Below, in pieces: positions 9,891 to 21,559 of a stretch of DNA of 64,000 nt; position 1 is the first letter of the stretch; each line of letters starts with the position of its first letter. Source of the DNA: Haemaphysalis longicornis (taxonomy: Eukaryota; Arthropoda; Arachnida; Ixodida; Ixodidae); the NCBI GenBank assembly GCA_013339765.2, contig CM023454.1:142292593-142356592 (forward strand), in the 5' to 3' direction. Below the pieces are notes generated by a model, which was given only the letters and a program-made list of their open reading frames with translations, searched no databases and was not told the DNA's origin. The position numbers and the translations under genes were made by a program.

Positions 9891-10783
9891 TCGCGTTTCC
9901 CGACCAGCCACAATGACGGGCGCAACGTTGCGGCACTGTACCGAACCGGCGATGGTACCAGAACAAGGAAACAGTGGAGCGAGGCTTCTGTTGCGTTGTG
10001 CATTCCTGGCGGTAAACGTGCGGCGACGAGGGACGGGGAGAACGAAGAACCCGACGAGTGTTGCGCCGTTGCGACGATCGGTAGCAAGCAGACGCGACAA
10101 GCTCCTCCAGGTTTCGCAAGCGCTCTTGTAGAGCACCGACGTCGTCGAAAACCGGTGAAGGCAAGGTGGCAGGTGCAACCACGGTGGTATGTTCGGAAGA
10201 TCGAGCGGATGGCATCGTGGATGGAGACGAATGCAATGTGGCGACTTTCAATACCTTGTCGGTGTGCGCGGCCAATTGTGGCAAGGGGAGGTCAGAAGCC
10301 GTCGCGACGATCATCTGGATAGCCGAGGGAAGCCGTTGCAGGAAAAGTTCCTTCAGCAAGCGGGAGTCTGTGGCAGAAGGTGTGTTGCCGAGCAGGATTT
10401 GCAGTTCGTAAAGGAGCTGCGAACGTTGACGATCACCCAACTGCTCCGATGAAAACAGCAGCTGGAAACGCTGCCGTTCCGAAGGCCTGGTGGGATTCGA
10501 AATGGCCGCCTTTAATGTGTCGTAAGGGTTCGTGGTACGATGGTTTGCGAGGATGTTGCGAACCTCGACCGCGATCGCAATAGGTAGTGACTGTTGGAGA
10601 TGGTTGAAGCGGGTCTCTTGCGACATGATGTGGCTTACTCGGAAACTTGCCTCGGCTTGAAAAAACTACACTTCGGGTGCTGAGCGCTGAAGGCGGGCAA
10701 ACGGAAGGCGACGGCGAAGATTCCATGTGAAGAGGCAGCGGAGGACGCAGAATTACCGCTGGTGACGCGAGGTGGGTCCATTC
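9860..10783 (-). pseudogene. gag of gypsy 1
   Basis: The start Met (MDPPRVTSG) is at 10781-10783, about 38 bases inside the 5' LTR end. The first part (FAVAFRLPAFSAQHPKCSFF) corresponds to the conserved 'LPPFW--DPE-WF-Q-E--F' opening of short-LTR gypsy gags. After a frameshift near 10635 the capsid continues with ANHRTTNPYDTLKAAI and RSQLLYELQILLGNTPSATD, then LLKELFLQRLPSAIQMIVAT. A nucleocapsid-like LFWYHRRFGTVPQRCARHC follows, in which the expected first Cys is Phe. Gag would form the particle shell. Confidence 0.78.
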
Positions 10784-10802
10784 TGGCTCCTTGACCCCGC
10801 TG

Positions 10803-10820
10803 CAGCGTCCGTGTCACCCA
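10803..10820 (-). other. Primer-binding-like site of gypsy 1
   Basis: Immediately after the 5' LTR on the minus strand the sequence reads TGGGTGACACGGACGCTG. It begins with TGG, as expected for complementarity to a tRNA 3' CCA end. The tRNA was not identified. Confidence 0.5.
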
Positions 10821-11006
10821 TGTCGCGAACACGACAGAGAGACGAGCCGAGACACGTCTGAATGCTATGCTCTGCATCCAGAAACTGGGGCCACGTTTTA
10901 TTCCAGGCTCGAGGCGTTCGTGGCTGCTTGCGCACCGGCGCCGCGTGGCCCGTACTCATTGGTTGTCACTCAGCCCCAGCGCCATCGCCGCTGAGGCGCC
11001 GCGACA
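10821..11006 (-). repeat. 5' LTR of gypsy 1
   Basis: 186 bp, TGTCGCGAACACGACAG at the low-coordinate end and GCCGCGACA at the high end. It is homologous to 4121-4290. It would carry promoter and polyadenylation signals, but none can be pinpointed by eye. LINE A coding sequence resumes at 11007. Confidence 0.78.
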
Positions 11007-12270
11007 AAATCATACGCATGATCAGGAGAGTTGCCACCAATAAGCGACGCCTCAAGGAATCCGACACTTCTCGATTAATTCAAGCTTTTGTCCTCTCGAG
11101 AATCACTCAAGTCAAACCCTTGTCTTCTTACTTGCAAGGAGGAGATAAAGATGCGTTTTATAATGATTAAAACGTCTGTTCAGCAGGCCATTGGTCCCTC
11201 CCTGAGTGCGTCGACACAGAGGCCGCTCCAAACAGGGCTCAACAACATGGTGGAAGAGATGATAGAGGGACCTTTTTCTAACCAAGAACTCCAAATAGGC
11301 ATAAGTGCGGTGGGTGACTGCATCCTTCACCAGTTGGCTGGGCAGCACAGAAGGTCACTCCGTTTGATGTACTCCACCAGTCTTGGCGACAAGAAATAAA
11401 GATGCTCCCTTTGCTTAGAAATATGAATCGCTCACACGACCAGGGTCGCCGACAAGCACAGGCTCAAGCATTGAACACCACACTCTGTGGGGTTCATGAT
11501 GTTATCTACACTTACGCCTGCTAACGTCAAGGGCAGTAGTAAGCCATCACCGTGGTTACCTCTATAACCAATCTCTTTCACTCCTTGCGTGTGCGTCACT
11601 CAAGACCGAAGACAAGAGGGCAGCTAAAGAGGCAGCCATCGCATTTACTCTCGCACAACCAGGGGTTCGGAAACTAGTAACCGATTCGCAACAGGCCTAC
11701 CGGAATTATCAGTCAGGTTGGTGTCCTGATGTTGACAGTTCCATTCAGCTCATCTGGGCTCCCGCCTATGCTTTCATGCAGGGTAACGAATACGCCCACC
11801 AACAAGCCTGCGCTTTTAACCCCCGTGCTGGGAAGCTTCACGAGGACAGTCACCCGCTTGTCTAGTTCAGGGACATAACCCAGCATTATCGCCTTCAGGG
11901 ATGCACCCTACCTTCGCCTTACCGTGACTTTGTCATAGATAAACTAACTACCCTACGCCACATACAATCCAGCTCCTTCCCACACCGAACGTGTTTTCAC
12001 TTCATGTACACGAATCTCTAGGAGGCTGAATGTAAATATTGCTCAGAAGTAGGAACACTCCGCCACATTATCGGGGTGTGCGACTTTAGCCCTGAGCACC
12101 CTCCTTTCTTTCCGTCAACTACACAACTGCAATGGGAGATGCTGCTTTCCAGCCCCTTTCTGCCTACCCGGCTTCAGTTGGTGGACAGGGCACAAGCGGC
12201 ACCGGGCACAGGCTGCGCCGAGGAGGAACCACTCCCCTGGGCCCCACTCAGGGCAGTTCAGAAATGTAAA
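11007..12270 (+). pseudogene. LINE A, 3' part with RNase H
   Basis: This continues the LINE cut at 4120. IIRMIRRVATNKRRLKESD, then RLIQAFVLSRIT, is the post-RT thumb. A later frame reads AIGPSLSASTQRPLQTGLNN ('ALGLP-SAST--LL-LGV-NT'). An RNase H remnant around 11625-11860 shows KEAAIAFTLAQ, KLVTDSQQAYRN and LIWAPAYAFMQGNEYAHQ (Glu, Asp and His/Asn blocks). A C-terminal zinc-binding motif follows, CKYCSEVGTLRHIIGVC. Several frameshifts and in-frame stops (for example near 11862 and 12019) make it dead. The coding part ends about 12270. Confidence 0.7.
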
Positions 12271-12640
12271 TATAAGTACTTCCTCCCTCCTTCTCCTCCT
12301 GCTGCGCCTCATCCACTACCTCCTTCTTGTTGTTGTTGTTGTTTTTGTTCCTTTGTGTATTGGCGCATACCCAAACAGGGGATCGGCCAAACATCAGTGG
12401 TTAATTCGAATGTGATTCAAAGAAAATTAGAAAATTTGAATGATTCAAAGAAAATTATAAAAATTTGGAAGCTTTTCTTTTACTTGTGTAGGAGGAATTG
12501 AGTTTGGAATTTGGGTAATAGTGAAACAAAAAAAGGAAATAAGTAAATAAATAATTAAATAAAGAAAAATAAGAAGAGGAAGAAGAAAGAGGGAGAGCAG
12601 GAAAAAAAATAAAAATCAGAAATGGATGCTTTTGGAGGGC
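12271..12640. other. Low-complexity spacer between two LINE 3' ends
   Basis: It holds CTCCT-rich sequence, a (TTG)n run near 12326-12343, a repeated GATTCAAAGAAAATTA (about 12413 and 12442) and a long A-rich, purine-rich stretch. These are probably the 3' UTRs of LINE A (plus) and the I-like LINE (minus) meeting tail to tail. No gene. Confidence 0.5.
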
Positions 12641-12669
12641 TCAGGTGAGGAGCCAGAACAAGATACGAA

Positions 12670-15600
12670 TTAGGTTGTAAATCTTTTGGAATTTTCTATG
12701 AAACGCAGAAGAGCAGAACAAACATCCCGGCGGCAATAACCCGTTTCTGAAGCCCCAAATGATAAAAGAGCCGGCACTGATAATACCAACCCCAGGCGAT
12801 GAAGCGGCACTTCAAAGAGCTGACGTCTGGGGCTTGAAAATCGCCGACATGACAATAGGAAATGGTCGACAGACTCTTCTTCATTACAGTAACTGCACAT
12901 GGCAGTCTGCGCCAGACGAGACCTGTGGAGGTATCTGTTCAACTGGGGCACACGACATCGAAGGCTCGTTACAATCGCCTCCAGGTCGCGTGAGGGGCAC
13001 CAAATCGGATTCCTTCAGAATTTTAGATGAGAAAAATCTCGCATTGACAATAAGACTGATTCGTGCTGCCCTTGCAGCTTCAACAATCTACGGAATCTTA
13101 CAGCGGCTAATAAATGCGTTGTCTCAATGACATCGACAACAGGCCCGGAGAGTGCTACCCTTGCCAGTGAATCTGCGGTTTCATTAAAGGTGATTCCCGC
13201 ATGCCCAGGGACCCAAAGAAGGTCAATTTCAGTAATATGAGGTGGTAGAAGGGATCGAAACGTCCGTAGAAGGGGTGAGTCTTTCGGAGAAGAAAAGGCT
13301 AAGCCTACGGATAGGGAATCTGTAATTATAAGTGGAGACGACACCGATATGTCAAGCTTTCGTATTGCCAAGACAATTGCCAAGAATTCCGCATAGAATA
13401 TAGGGATAAAATCCACCAGACGAACCGAAAAGTACCAATTTAAGGAAGGGGAAACTATACCTATTCCGGATTTTTCATCTCGTTGAGAAGCATCTGTATA
13501 TATGATAGTACCTTGCTGAATTGAGGCCAAATTATCTTGTAGGATACTATTGAGCAATCTGGCAGGTAGCATTTTAGCATTTTGGGGAAAGATGTTCCGG
13601 AAGTTGACCTTTATCGTATGACCCCTATCAAGAGATGGAAGTACGTTATTGAGCGCAACCCCTAATGGAGACACCAAGCTTTGTGCTAGAGTAACTTGCG
13701 GTCGATAGGACCTGGGCCACTGGGCCGCCAAAAACACAGCTGGATCAGCTACAAAGATAAATTGTGCCCTGTTAACCCCCGCGCCATAGGCTCTCAGGAA
13801 AGTATCCACAGTGAGTATTCTAAATCGGTGTATCAGAGGGGGAACTCGGGCTTCCAAATAAAGTAACGCATTAGATGCATTTTTAGGTAGCCCTAAACAG
13901 CAGCGAAGAGCCTGGCGTTCCAGGAGAACTAGGCGATGGAGCTTATACGTAGCAGCACCCGAGAATAGAAAACACCCGAACTCTAAAATAGGCCGCACGT
14001 ACATACGGTATATCATCAGAAGAGATTCACGGCGCATTCCCCTCTTTCTATGGCTGAGGCGCCTCAACATGCCCACAGCACGTGCTCCTTTAGTAGCTAT
14101 ACGCTCTATATGTGGACTCCAGTCAAGTTGGCTGGTGTATACTACCCCAAGGTATTTTAAAGAATCAACCTGGGGCATGATGTGCTGACGGTAACAGAGA
14201 GTGATATTAAAGTAAAAAGTGGACTGAAAAGCTAGCACAGAGCATTTGCTGGCATTTATTGTGAGAGAGATGCTATCTAACCAGGAATCTAAAGAATTCA
14301 GATATGACTGCATTAATACATACAGTTCGTGTATGTCAGAAGCTGACGCGAAAAACGCGATATTGTCGGCATAAACATAAGTCTGGACACCCGAAACCAC
14401 AGGGACCGAGCTTAACAAGATATTAAAAAGAACCGGCGAAAGGACAGCACCCTGTGGTACACCTCTTTTCTGTGAGTGCCGAGAGGAACAAATGTTACCC
14501 CTCACACACCAGAACTGCCTGTCGTTTAGGAATTCACGCAGCCATGCTATAATGTATCTAGGGAAATTTAATTTCTGCAAGCGAGACATTAACACGGGGT
14601 ACTCCACGCTGTCGTATGCTTTTGCTATATCCAAGGTCACTAGAGCCGCAACCTGTTTATATCGACGGGCAAGTTTTATACGACTTTCAAGGTCGATCTG
14701 GGCACTCCAAATAGAACAAGCTGGGCGAAATCCAATTTGACTTGGGCTGAGGATATTATACTCAGACAAAAATTCCATAATTCGGTGAAGCAAAATCCGC
14801 TCAATTAGTTTTACTACGTTCGAAGTCAGAGAGATAGGCATGATATTATCAACAGCGAGGCCCTGACCAACAGTCTTCGGTATAGGAAGTATTTTAGCTA
14901 TCCGCCACACGTCGGGAATCCATGCATGCCTGAGAGAATAATTAATCATACTCAGCATGTCATCCGGTGCATGATCGTATAGTAGTTTTAACATTTCAGT
15001 AGTAATGTGATCCGGACCAGGGGCCGCTGCTGGCATTTTTGACATAGCATCAAAAAGCTCCGCATGCGTAATTTCTGCGAAGTCCTCTACCACTATAGGT
15101 GGAGGAGGCGAGGTAGCTAGAGCAGACGAAAAACGAATTTGCAGACCCCTAGCAATCAACTCTAGAGACTCAGAGATTTCATTGGAAGATAACACTATAG
15201 AGTCTAAATTATCAGATTGGGGAACCGCTTTCCTAGACCGAAGAAATCGAAAAAGGGCCCGCTTATTAGTGGGTTCAGAAAGAATTGAGCAGCGGTGACA
15301 GTCATAGGCCTGTTTGGCATTAGAAACTGTCCGTTTGAACATCGCGGAATGATACTTATAATTGCTCCAGTTCAGCGGGCAATGGTTATAGCAAAGCTTC
15401 TTCCAGGCTGCCTTCCTGCGTCTAAAGTTGCGTGTACATTCTTCATTCCACCAGGGGCTGGGTGACACAGCTCGCTTAGACCGTACTTCAAATAACGAGG
15501 ACTGCGCCGAAGTGGTTAGGGCAGTACAAAGACCCGTCGCCCGTTCAGTTGTGTCTTCTGCAGGCAGTGAAGATACGGCCTCCTTCAGAGAGATTTGGAA

Positions 15601-16291
15601 TTTCTTATAATCTACAAAAGTGCAACTTCGCCGGATGAGAGAGCGAACAGGGCACTGAATCTCAAACGATATTGGAATGTGGTCACTGCTAGTCCCGCTG
15701 TCAACAGTAGACCATGAGGAAACTTTAACACCCCTAGAACAAATAGTTAAATCTAAAACATATCGAGTTATTCCCTGTATGTAGGTAGGAGAAACTGAAT
15801 TTATACATGCCAAATTGTTGTCCGTAATCCAATCTAACAAGCGAAGACCGCAGGAATCCGTTCGGTAGCCCCAAGAAACATGATGGAAATTAAAGTCTCC
15901 CGCAACAACGACGGGAGGTACAGCCGCAGCAAGAGCGAGTTCTAGGGGTTCCGAATCAATAACCCCAAGTGGAAAGTAAACGTTCGCCAAAGAGAAAGGA
16001 AGACAGCCAGGGAGTCTGATCTCCAATACCAAAATTTCACAATCTGATCTTCGAAGCTGGAAGGATACTTTGGCCTTATGAGCGAATTTTGTTGCAACTA
16101 GAATCAAAAGGCCTCCCCCTCGTGAAAGTCTGTCTAGTCTGAAACTTGTGGTAATTACATAAACTAAAGCGTTGATTGCTATTGAGCCAGGTTTCCTGAA
16201 GCAAAATTAGATCTGGATTGAACTGGGAGCTCAGACAAAGCAAGTCCGCGAATCCGGCTGTAACAGATCTGCAGTTCCATTGCAGTTCCAT
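12670..16291 (-). pseudogene. ORF2 of I-like LINE 1 (EN-RT-RNase H)
   Basis: The N-terminus (16291 downward) reads LQWNCRSVTAGFADLLCLSS and then the endonuclease Glu in ILLQETWL. A frameshift near 16140 leads into a 1030-codon frame. This frame has EN motifs VVVAGDFNFHHVSWG, YVLDLTI and SSDHIPI; RT motifs LVTLDIAKAYDSVEY and KRGVPQGAVLSPVLFNI; and a catalytic box VYADNIAFF, where the second Asp is Asn (codon 14362-14364). RNase H blocks are IYTDAS, AEFLAIVLAI, ITDSLSVG and NETADSLAR. A TGA at 13015-13017 interrupts the frame, which then continues without a shift to a zinc-binding CSYCNEEESVDHFLLSC and ends at 12670. ORF1 overlaps its start by 61 bp. Confidence 0.85.
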
Positions 16292-17607
16292 GACTCGGGG
16301 AGACCAGCCGCTGCAACTGCAGCGTCTAATATGCTTTCTTTGATCACTGTTCGCGGTTTATATTTCTTGTTCTTTGGTTTCGGTTGAGTATCTAGGGACC
16401 CAGTACCTGGGGAGCCCGATCGTTTACTGGAGTGAGGGATTGAACCTTGAGGCCCACTTTGAAATTCCATTTCCGAATCTGAAGTGGTGGAAGCCGGAGG
16501 TAAGCACTCCGAGCCAGTTTTGGGATAAGACGAGGAGCCTGCATCTGAACAAGGAAGCTGCGCGGGTTCATCTATTGGAGGCGTGACAACCGGTACTTCG
16601 TTAGCGGAGCTGGGGGCAGAACACTCTGCTGGCGGTAACGAAATGTCCGCAATAGAGGACACCTGTGGAATGCTATTTGGAGGAGAGTTGTAAGTGGCCG
16701 GAGCCAGCGGCAGGAATGGCGCCATCTGAGCCACTACTGTCCGGGACACACACTCCGTGATGCTAGCTGTTAACTGAGTCACCACTGAGGACACAACTTT
16801 CTCCACAGCCGCTGCTATAAGCGAAGCAAAAGGTGGATCAGCTAGCGAAGGCTGTTGAACCTTGGACACCGCTTTTTCAACTGCCGCACCGATGGCGTTC
16901 AACACAGCGGGCTCGGTCAGCGATGAAGTTTGTTTGGCGGCTATTACAGCGTAGCCATGCGCCCTTTCTTTAAAAAATGCCGAACGCTTCCTTACGTGAG
17001 CAGCGGCGCTTTTCTATGATATCAAGCACTTGGGCTTCTTGAGCCCTCACAGGACAAATAGAGTAATCTGCTGGATGACCAGCGGCGCACAAACAGCATT
17101 TGACGTTCTCAGAGGAGCACGAGTCGGCAGAATGGCTGTCACCGCACGAACGACAGCGGGTAGACGATTTGCACGCCTTTGCAGTGTGACCAAAACGCCA
17201 GCAACTGAGACACTGAAGAGGCAGAGGAGAGAGACGCTCGACTCGGTAAACCAGAGGCCAAGCTTTAATCTCAGTGGGGCATGAGGAGCCCACAAATGTG
17301 GCGATCACGGACTCTGTTGTGCATTTGAGGAGGTCTGCCACACAGGTCTCATCTGATGACTTACAGAGGATGCCGCCCTTTCCAAACGGCCGAACCTCGG
17401 ATATTTGTTAAACCTCTCAGTAACAGCCCGAAGCGCCGCCTGCACGATCCGGGGGTTCTTTAACCGGATGGCTCGGCCGCTCACTGGGACCAGAGCTACC
17501 GGGATGCAAGTCACTCCACTGCGCTTTAGAGGCTCCACCGGCAAGTCCTGAGGTCGAATGGAGGCCGCCCAGGGGGAAGTCCCCCAGCCCGGCGAGTCAC
17601 GAGACAT
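16231..17607 (-). pseudogene. ORF1 of I-like LINE 1 (CCHC protein)
   Basis: The likely start Met is at 17605-17607 (MSRDSPGWGTSPWAASIRP). An RRM-like region follows (GRAIRLKNPRIVQAALRAVT). Frameshifts lie near 17390 and 16970. The middle frame carries three zinc knuckles: CLSCWRFGHTAKAC, CRSCGDSHSADSC and CCLCAAGHPADYSIC. The C-terminal third is rich in Pro, Ser and Ala and ends with a basic patch (KPKNKKYKPRTV). ORF1 of this group binds the element RNA in the ribonucleoprotein. Its 3' end overlaps the start of ORF2, suggesting coupled translation in the ancestor. Confidence 0.78.
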
Positions 17608-17743
17608 CCCTGCGCAGCTAAGTGCACCTGGAAGGCAACACAGAGAAGCGCCAAACGACCAAAGAAACAAAAACCGCCTGACGGTTGGCCGATCACCTGC
17701 AACGCCAAACCTCTAGGGCGAAACTACGTCCTAGCAAGAGAGC

Positions 17744-17905
17744 TTGACTTTCTTCGTGTTCTTCTTCTTCTTCCTCTTCTTCTTCTTCTTCGTCTTCTTC
17801 TTCTTTTTCTTTTCCTTTTTCTTTTCCTTTCTCTTCTTCTTGTTCTTCTTCTTCTTCTTCTTCTTCTTCTTCTTCTTCTTCTTCTTCTTCTTCTTTTCTT
17901 TTCAT
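17744..17905 (+). repeat. (CTT)n microsatellite
   Basis: About 160 bases of imperfect CTT/TTC repeats with TTTTCC interruptions. It produces spurious poly-Phe and poly-Glu/Arg reading frames on both strands. It separates the 5' end of I-like LINE 1 from LINE B. Confidence 0.9.
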
Positions 17906-17929
17906 TTTCTTTTCCCATCATCCGACAGA

Positions 17930-18890
17930 ACATAAGGATAGCACCCATCCCCCGTAATATGCACCCCGAATACAACCAAGCAAGACGGGAGGCTCGAATC
18001 GGATACATCCGCAAACGGTTTCAACATGTGCCGACCACCAGATACACAGACGCATCGCCCTACCAGGACCAGCCAGCTCACGCAATAAGCGTAATCGACT
18101 CAGCGGGTAAAGAGCTATCGGCAGCGACCGTCCTAACAAAGTCAACGGAGATAGCAGAAGAAGCCGCAATTGCCCTCGCAGCCACCACTGGAAAAGAGTA
18201 CATCACCATCATCACCGACTCACAGACGGCGTGCCGCAACTACTTAAATGAAAGAATTTCAAAACCCGCTCTGCACGTACTGCAGCGACACCCCCAATTG
18301 CCGACCATAGAAATCGTATGGTCGCCCGGACACACCGCCCTCGAAGGAAACGAAGCGGCTCACGCCGCAGCCCGAGAACATTCACACCGGGCCGTCTCCG
18401 AGAGGGAACCACAGCACCAGAGATATTCATATCCAAAATCTATGCCTCTTCACACATACGCAGAAATATTGTCGCACTACAGACAGGCTCGTCGCAAATA
18501 TCCAGCACCGGACCACCGACTAGCCAAAGAAGACGCCACCACGCTACGAAGACTCCAACAAACACTTATCCTCACAACAGCATACTTCACGCCATGTACC
18601 CGACACAATACACTGCCAACTGCAAATACTGCCTGCAGAAAGGCACCCTATACCACATCGTTTGGGAGTGCTCCCACACGCCGCAACTCACACCAAACCC
18701 CAATCCTTCCTTTCAGCAGTGGGTGGAGATGCTGACCAGTTCTGACCTCTCCGACCAGCAAACGTCGACAGAGCGAAGAAGGCCGGTAGACTCCAAGGGG
18801 TCCTGGACTGAGAACTCCTCTCACCGGGCGGGTGCCCCTGACACCAGCACCTTGCTGTTTAATAAAAGTTTATTCCTCCTCCTCCTCTTT
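17930..18890 (+). pseudogene. LINE B, 5'-truncated RNase H LINE
   Basis: The frame from 17959 gives NMHPEYNQARREAR, then an RNase H domain: TRYTDASPY, AEEAAIALAATTGKEYITII with TDSQTACRNYL, and IVWSPGHTALEGNEAAHAAA. The acidic residues and the late His block are present. A frameshift at about 18565 leads to the C-terminal zinc-binding motif CKYCLQKGTLYHIVWEC and a final helical tail. AATAAA is at 18861-18866, followed by a CCT-rich tail instead of poly(A). It belongs to the same broad family as LINEs A and C, and the RT part is absent. Confidence 0.75.
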
Positions 18891-18937
18891 TCCTTTCTCT
18901 TTTTCTTCTTCTTCTTCTTCTCTTCCTCCTCCACCTA
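18871..18937 (+). repeat. Pyrimidine tail/tract after LINE B
   Basis: TCC repeats run into CTT repeats directly after the AATAAA of LINE B. Beyond it (18938-19168) nothing was recognised. Confidence 0.6.
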
Positions 18938-19168
18938 CTCGGCCACCGATCTCGCCGCCTCCTTCTGCGGTAGCAAAGATGGAGAAGTGAGGCCGTCTAA
19001 CACCGGATTTGAGCTTCTTGTAATATTATAAAAGACGTTTACACTAATTTTCTACACCAATACAACTCAACCAACCACCGTTCATGCATAATCATTGATT
19101 TCGCCGTACCAAGAATACCTCTTTGAAGTTATAACGTGTCTGGTTAAGCGCATTTCACTTCTGTCTGG

Positions 19169-19293
19169 TTTCACTATTTCTAGAGCGCCGTGAGTAAAGT
19201 TAAGGGACGCCAGATGGGTAATCGTTGTGTGTGCCATTTACAGCTTTGCTTTCCAACAACATTCACACGGTGGATTGGCGCGAATTTTTTTTT
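19169..19293 (+). repeat. Dispersed 125-bp repeat, copy 1
   Basis: It is closely similar to 35532-35654. Both copies contain GGGTAATCGTTGTGTGTGCC followed directly by ATTTACAGCTTTGCTTTCCA, and end GGCGCGAATTTTTTT. The terminal T-run would suit a pol III stop, but no A/B boxes or known small RNA were recognised. It lies directly upstream of the CR1-like relic that begins at 19294. Confidence 0.65.
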
Positions 19294-20790
19294 CAGGAGG
19301 CATCTCATTTTGCAATCTATCGTTGTGATCGAACTGCGCTACGGGTACGATGTGTTCTGTTAGCGATATCAAAACACATATCTTTGTTTCGCATGCACCT
19401 ATACACCACCCTTGAACTTATCTGGGCATTACTCACTATTGGCCATCATAAATCATCGTAGGCGCATACAATCTTTCCCATTTGTCGTCGGCAACATTTG
19501 TTAAGGAACTGCACGACGTTGTGAACTATATCGTACCACGTTTCCCTAATTATCCCATATTTTTACTCGGTGACTTCAACTTTTCCGATTTAAATGGACT
19601 ACACAACCACCTTGTATGTCTCCTTTTTGAACACAAGCTTTGGAGTATTTGGAACTTTTGCTCTATCTTCTCTTTAACGCAATTAGTACAACAGGCAACT
19701 TGAACAACCTCCAACGCAGCCAACCCCCTTGATTTATTCCTAACAGCACGGCCCGATTTTACTTCCACTCCAAGGTACCTGCCTGGCATTGGCGACTGTT
19801 GTCGGGTCAGCTTTCTATTGTTGCATCATTCTCGAAAGCTTCAAGCAACACAAAGTAATTAGTGAATACAAAAAGGCCAACTTCAGGATATTAATCTCGA
19901 GTTATCAATCTTTCTCGATACGTTTCTGACAAACTTCGATGACCGGTCTTTTCGAACTAACTGGGACATGTTTGCTTGTAAAGTTCGTGATCTAAAAGAA
20001 AAGTTCATGCCGAAACGCACTACCACGTGTAATCTTTGCGCCTCATGATACAACTCCCATCGGAAAAAAGCGTCTTACCGAAAAAAGCGTCTTTATCGTT
20101 CTGCCAGAAAATCACAAACAGATTCACGATGGGACGTTTAGGGATTAGGATCGAAAGCTTACATATCTACATTAAAAGCTGCTGAAACTTCATTTACATC
20201 GCACATCTTACCGTCTATGCCTAATACGAACGTTAGAAAGTGTTGGAATGTCATTCATCTGTCGCACTATACCAGTATATAAGAAAACGCCTCCGGTAAT
20301 CCCACTTTTTTAGTGATTATTCGGCAAGGCTTCCTAATACATTCACAAAAAAATTGTCTGTTCCTTCCAAAATTATGTGCCTTATGCACGCAAATATAAT
20401 TTTCCTGTAATGACCTCCATCTTGATTGAAGCTCCAGGTGTGTCTCAGTTACTGATTGACTTAAATACCACTCTTCCCCAGGTTGCGATTTAAAAGACTC
20501 AAAATTTTGAAGAATAGAAGTTCATTTAGTTATGCTATTTTAACCAAAATATTCAGAAATACTTGCGCGTCTACCCTACCTACACGGTTAAAAATAGGGT
20601 AGCAGGTTCCTCTCTTCAAATCTGGCCAAAAACATCACCGACCAATTACTGCTCTATTTACCGAGCACCTGCGTTAAACTATTGGGACATATATTCGCAA
20701 ATTTAGTCACATTCCTTGAATCAAATTCGGTTTACACCAGCGCAGCACGGCTTTCGCAAACCGCTGTCATGCAAAACACCGTTAATATTT
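19294..20790 (+). pseudogene. CR1/Jockey-group LINE relic 1
   Basis: Shifted plus frames include IYRCDRTALRVRCVLLAISK and the following ELIWALLTIGHHK (endonuclease). Further on comes the YPIFLLGDFNFSDLN active-site block, then fragments of the EN-RT linker. Near 20710 comes LESNSVYTSAQHGFRKPLSC, the RT motif before the catalytic palm. The sequence is clearly related to the minus-strand copy at 50432-53205, which reads IYRCDRTAHRGGGVLLAISK-like sequence at the same place. Both ends are truncated (within EN and at about 20790), and stops are frequent. Confidence 0.7.
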
Positions 20791-21559
20791 TCAATAAATA
20801 ATTTTGGCCAAAGCGAGAAAACCAAAACTGGTCTGTCACTATGTTGAAACGTCTTTGATTTGTTTCCGAGGGGTTTTTGTGGACGGCTTCTTTTGAATAA
20901 TGCGCGTGCTTGTTTTAAGCACTCGCTACTTGTGTCATGACACCACTGAGAAATACTCCGTATACGTGTGTCTGCGTAAGCAGAAAACTTACTTGAAACA
21001 TGGTCGCATGCGCTTTTAAAGCAATGAGTTTTATGCCACACTGATGGCGATGTGGCCCCAACGCCTTGCAAGAACAGAAACGTTTCAGACCAGAACGATT
21101 TTCACGTTGAAGTGAAAGATGATGGAAAAGGGAAGCTTTCTCTGGTCGATAGCAAGCGTCTCGAAATTCTAATGTCTAAGTACAAAATGCAAAACGTCTT
21201 GCACACAACGCACTCCAGGAAACCGTATTTGGACAATACATTTCCCCGAAGGCACATTCAGCACCTCAGGACTCAGGAAGAAAACGCTTCCGGTGTGCGG
21301 AGTCAGATATGGGTCTTACCGGCTATGAAGCCGTCGCCTATATAATTTCACCATTCCAACGCGCTTGGAGGTGTTTACATTCTTGTCTTGACTTCGCCTC
21401 AAATTACATTAGACAACGCCTAACCGTTATAACCATATTTCTATTACAAAGTTGTATTTATAATTATGGAAGTTGGTTAGTTGGTTGGCTTGTTGAATGT
21501 GGTCCTGTTAGCCTAATTTGGAAGCCCCAAAAACAGTCTTGCTTTACTCACCTAAGATT
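20791..21559. other. No gene recognised
   Basis: Sequence between two LINE relics. Frames of about 100 codons exist on both strands (20721-21071 minus, 21052-21345 plus) but show no recognisable motif. Confidence 0.4.

Larger units (their letters stand above)
4121..11006 (-). mobile_element. Ty3/gypsy LTR retrotransposon 1 (dead, nested)
   Basis: This is a minus-strand element bounded by two related LTRs (10821-11006 is the 5' LTR, 4121-4290 the 3' LTR). From 5' to 3' it holds a primer-binding-like site, gag, protease, RT, RNase H and integrase. Without the 2,496-bp insertion at 6704-9199 it would be about 4.4 kb, the size of a compact gypsy element lacking env. LTR ends read TGTCGC...GCGACA. 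The flanks CAAT (before 4121) and AAAT (after 11006) match at three of four bases and may be the decayed target duplication. It sits inside LINE A. By eye the LTRs differ at roughly 12% of aligned bases plus a 16-bp length difference, so the insertion is old. Catalytic residues are lost in protease, RT and integrase. Confidence 0.85.
12641..17735 (-). mobile_element. I-like LINE 1, nearly full length (minus)
   Basis: This is a non-LTR retrotransposon with two overlapping ORFs: ORF1 with three CCHC knuckles, and ORF2 with endonuclease, RT, RNase H and a C-terminal zinc-binding motif. That domain set is typical of the I group. At about 5.1 kb it is close to full length. The decay visible by eye is one in-frame stop and one frameshift in ORF2 and two frameshifts in ORF1. 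It abuts the spacer after LINE A on one side and a CTT microsatellite on the other. Clade assignment within the I group would need a tree. Confidence 0.8.

Noticed and set aside
12115..12312. Basic-rich minus frame and Pro-rich plus frame near the LINE A 3' end
   Set aside because: Composition comes from CTCCT-type low-complexity sequence in the 3' UTR.
17693..18014. Minus-strand frames of poly-Glu and poly-Arg, and a plus-strand poly-Phe frame
   Set aside because: They are translations of the (CTT)n microsatellite and have no non-repetitive content.
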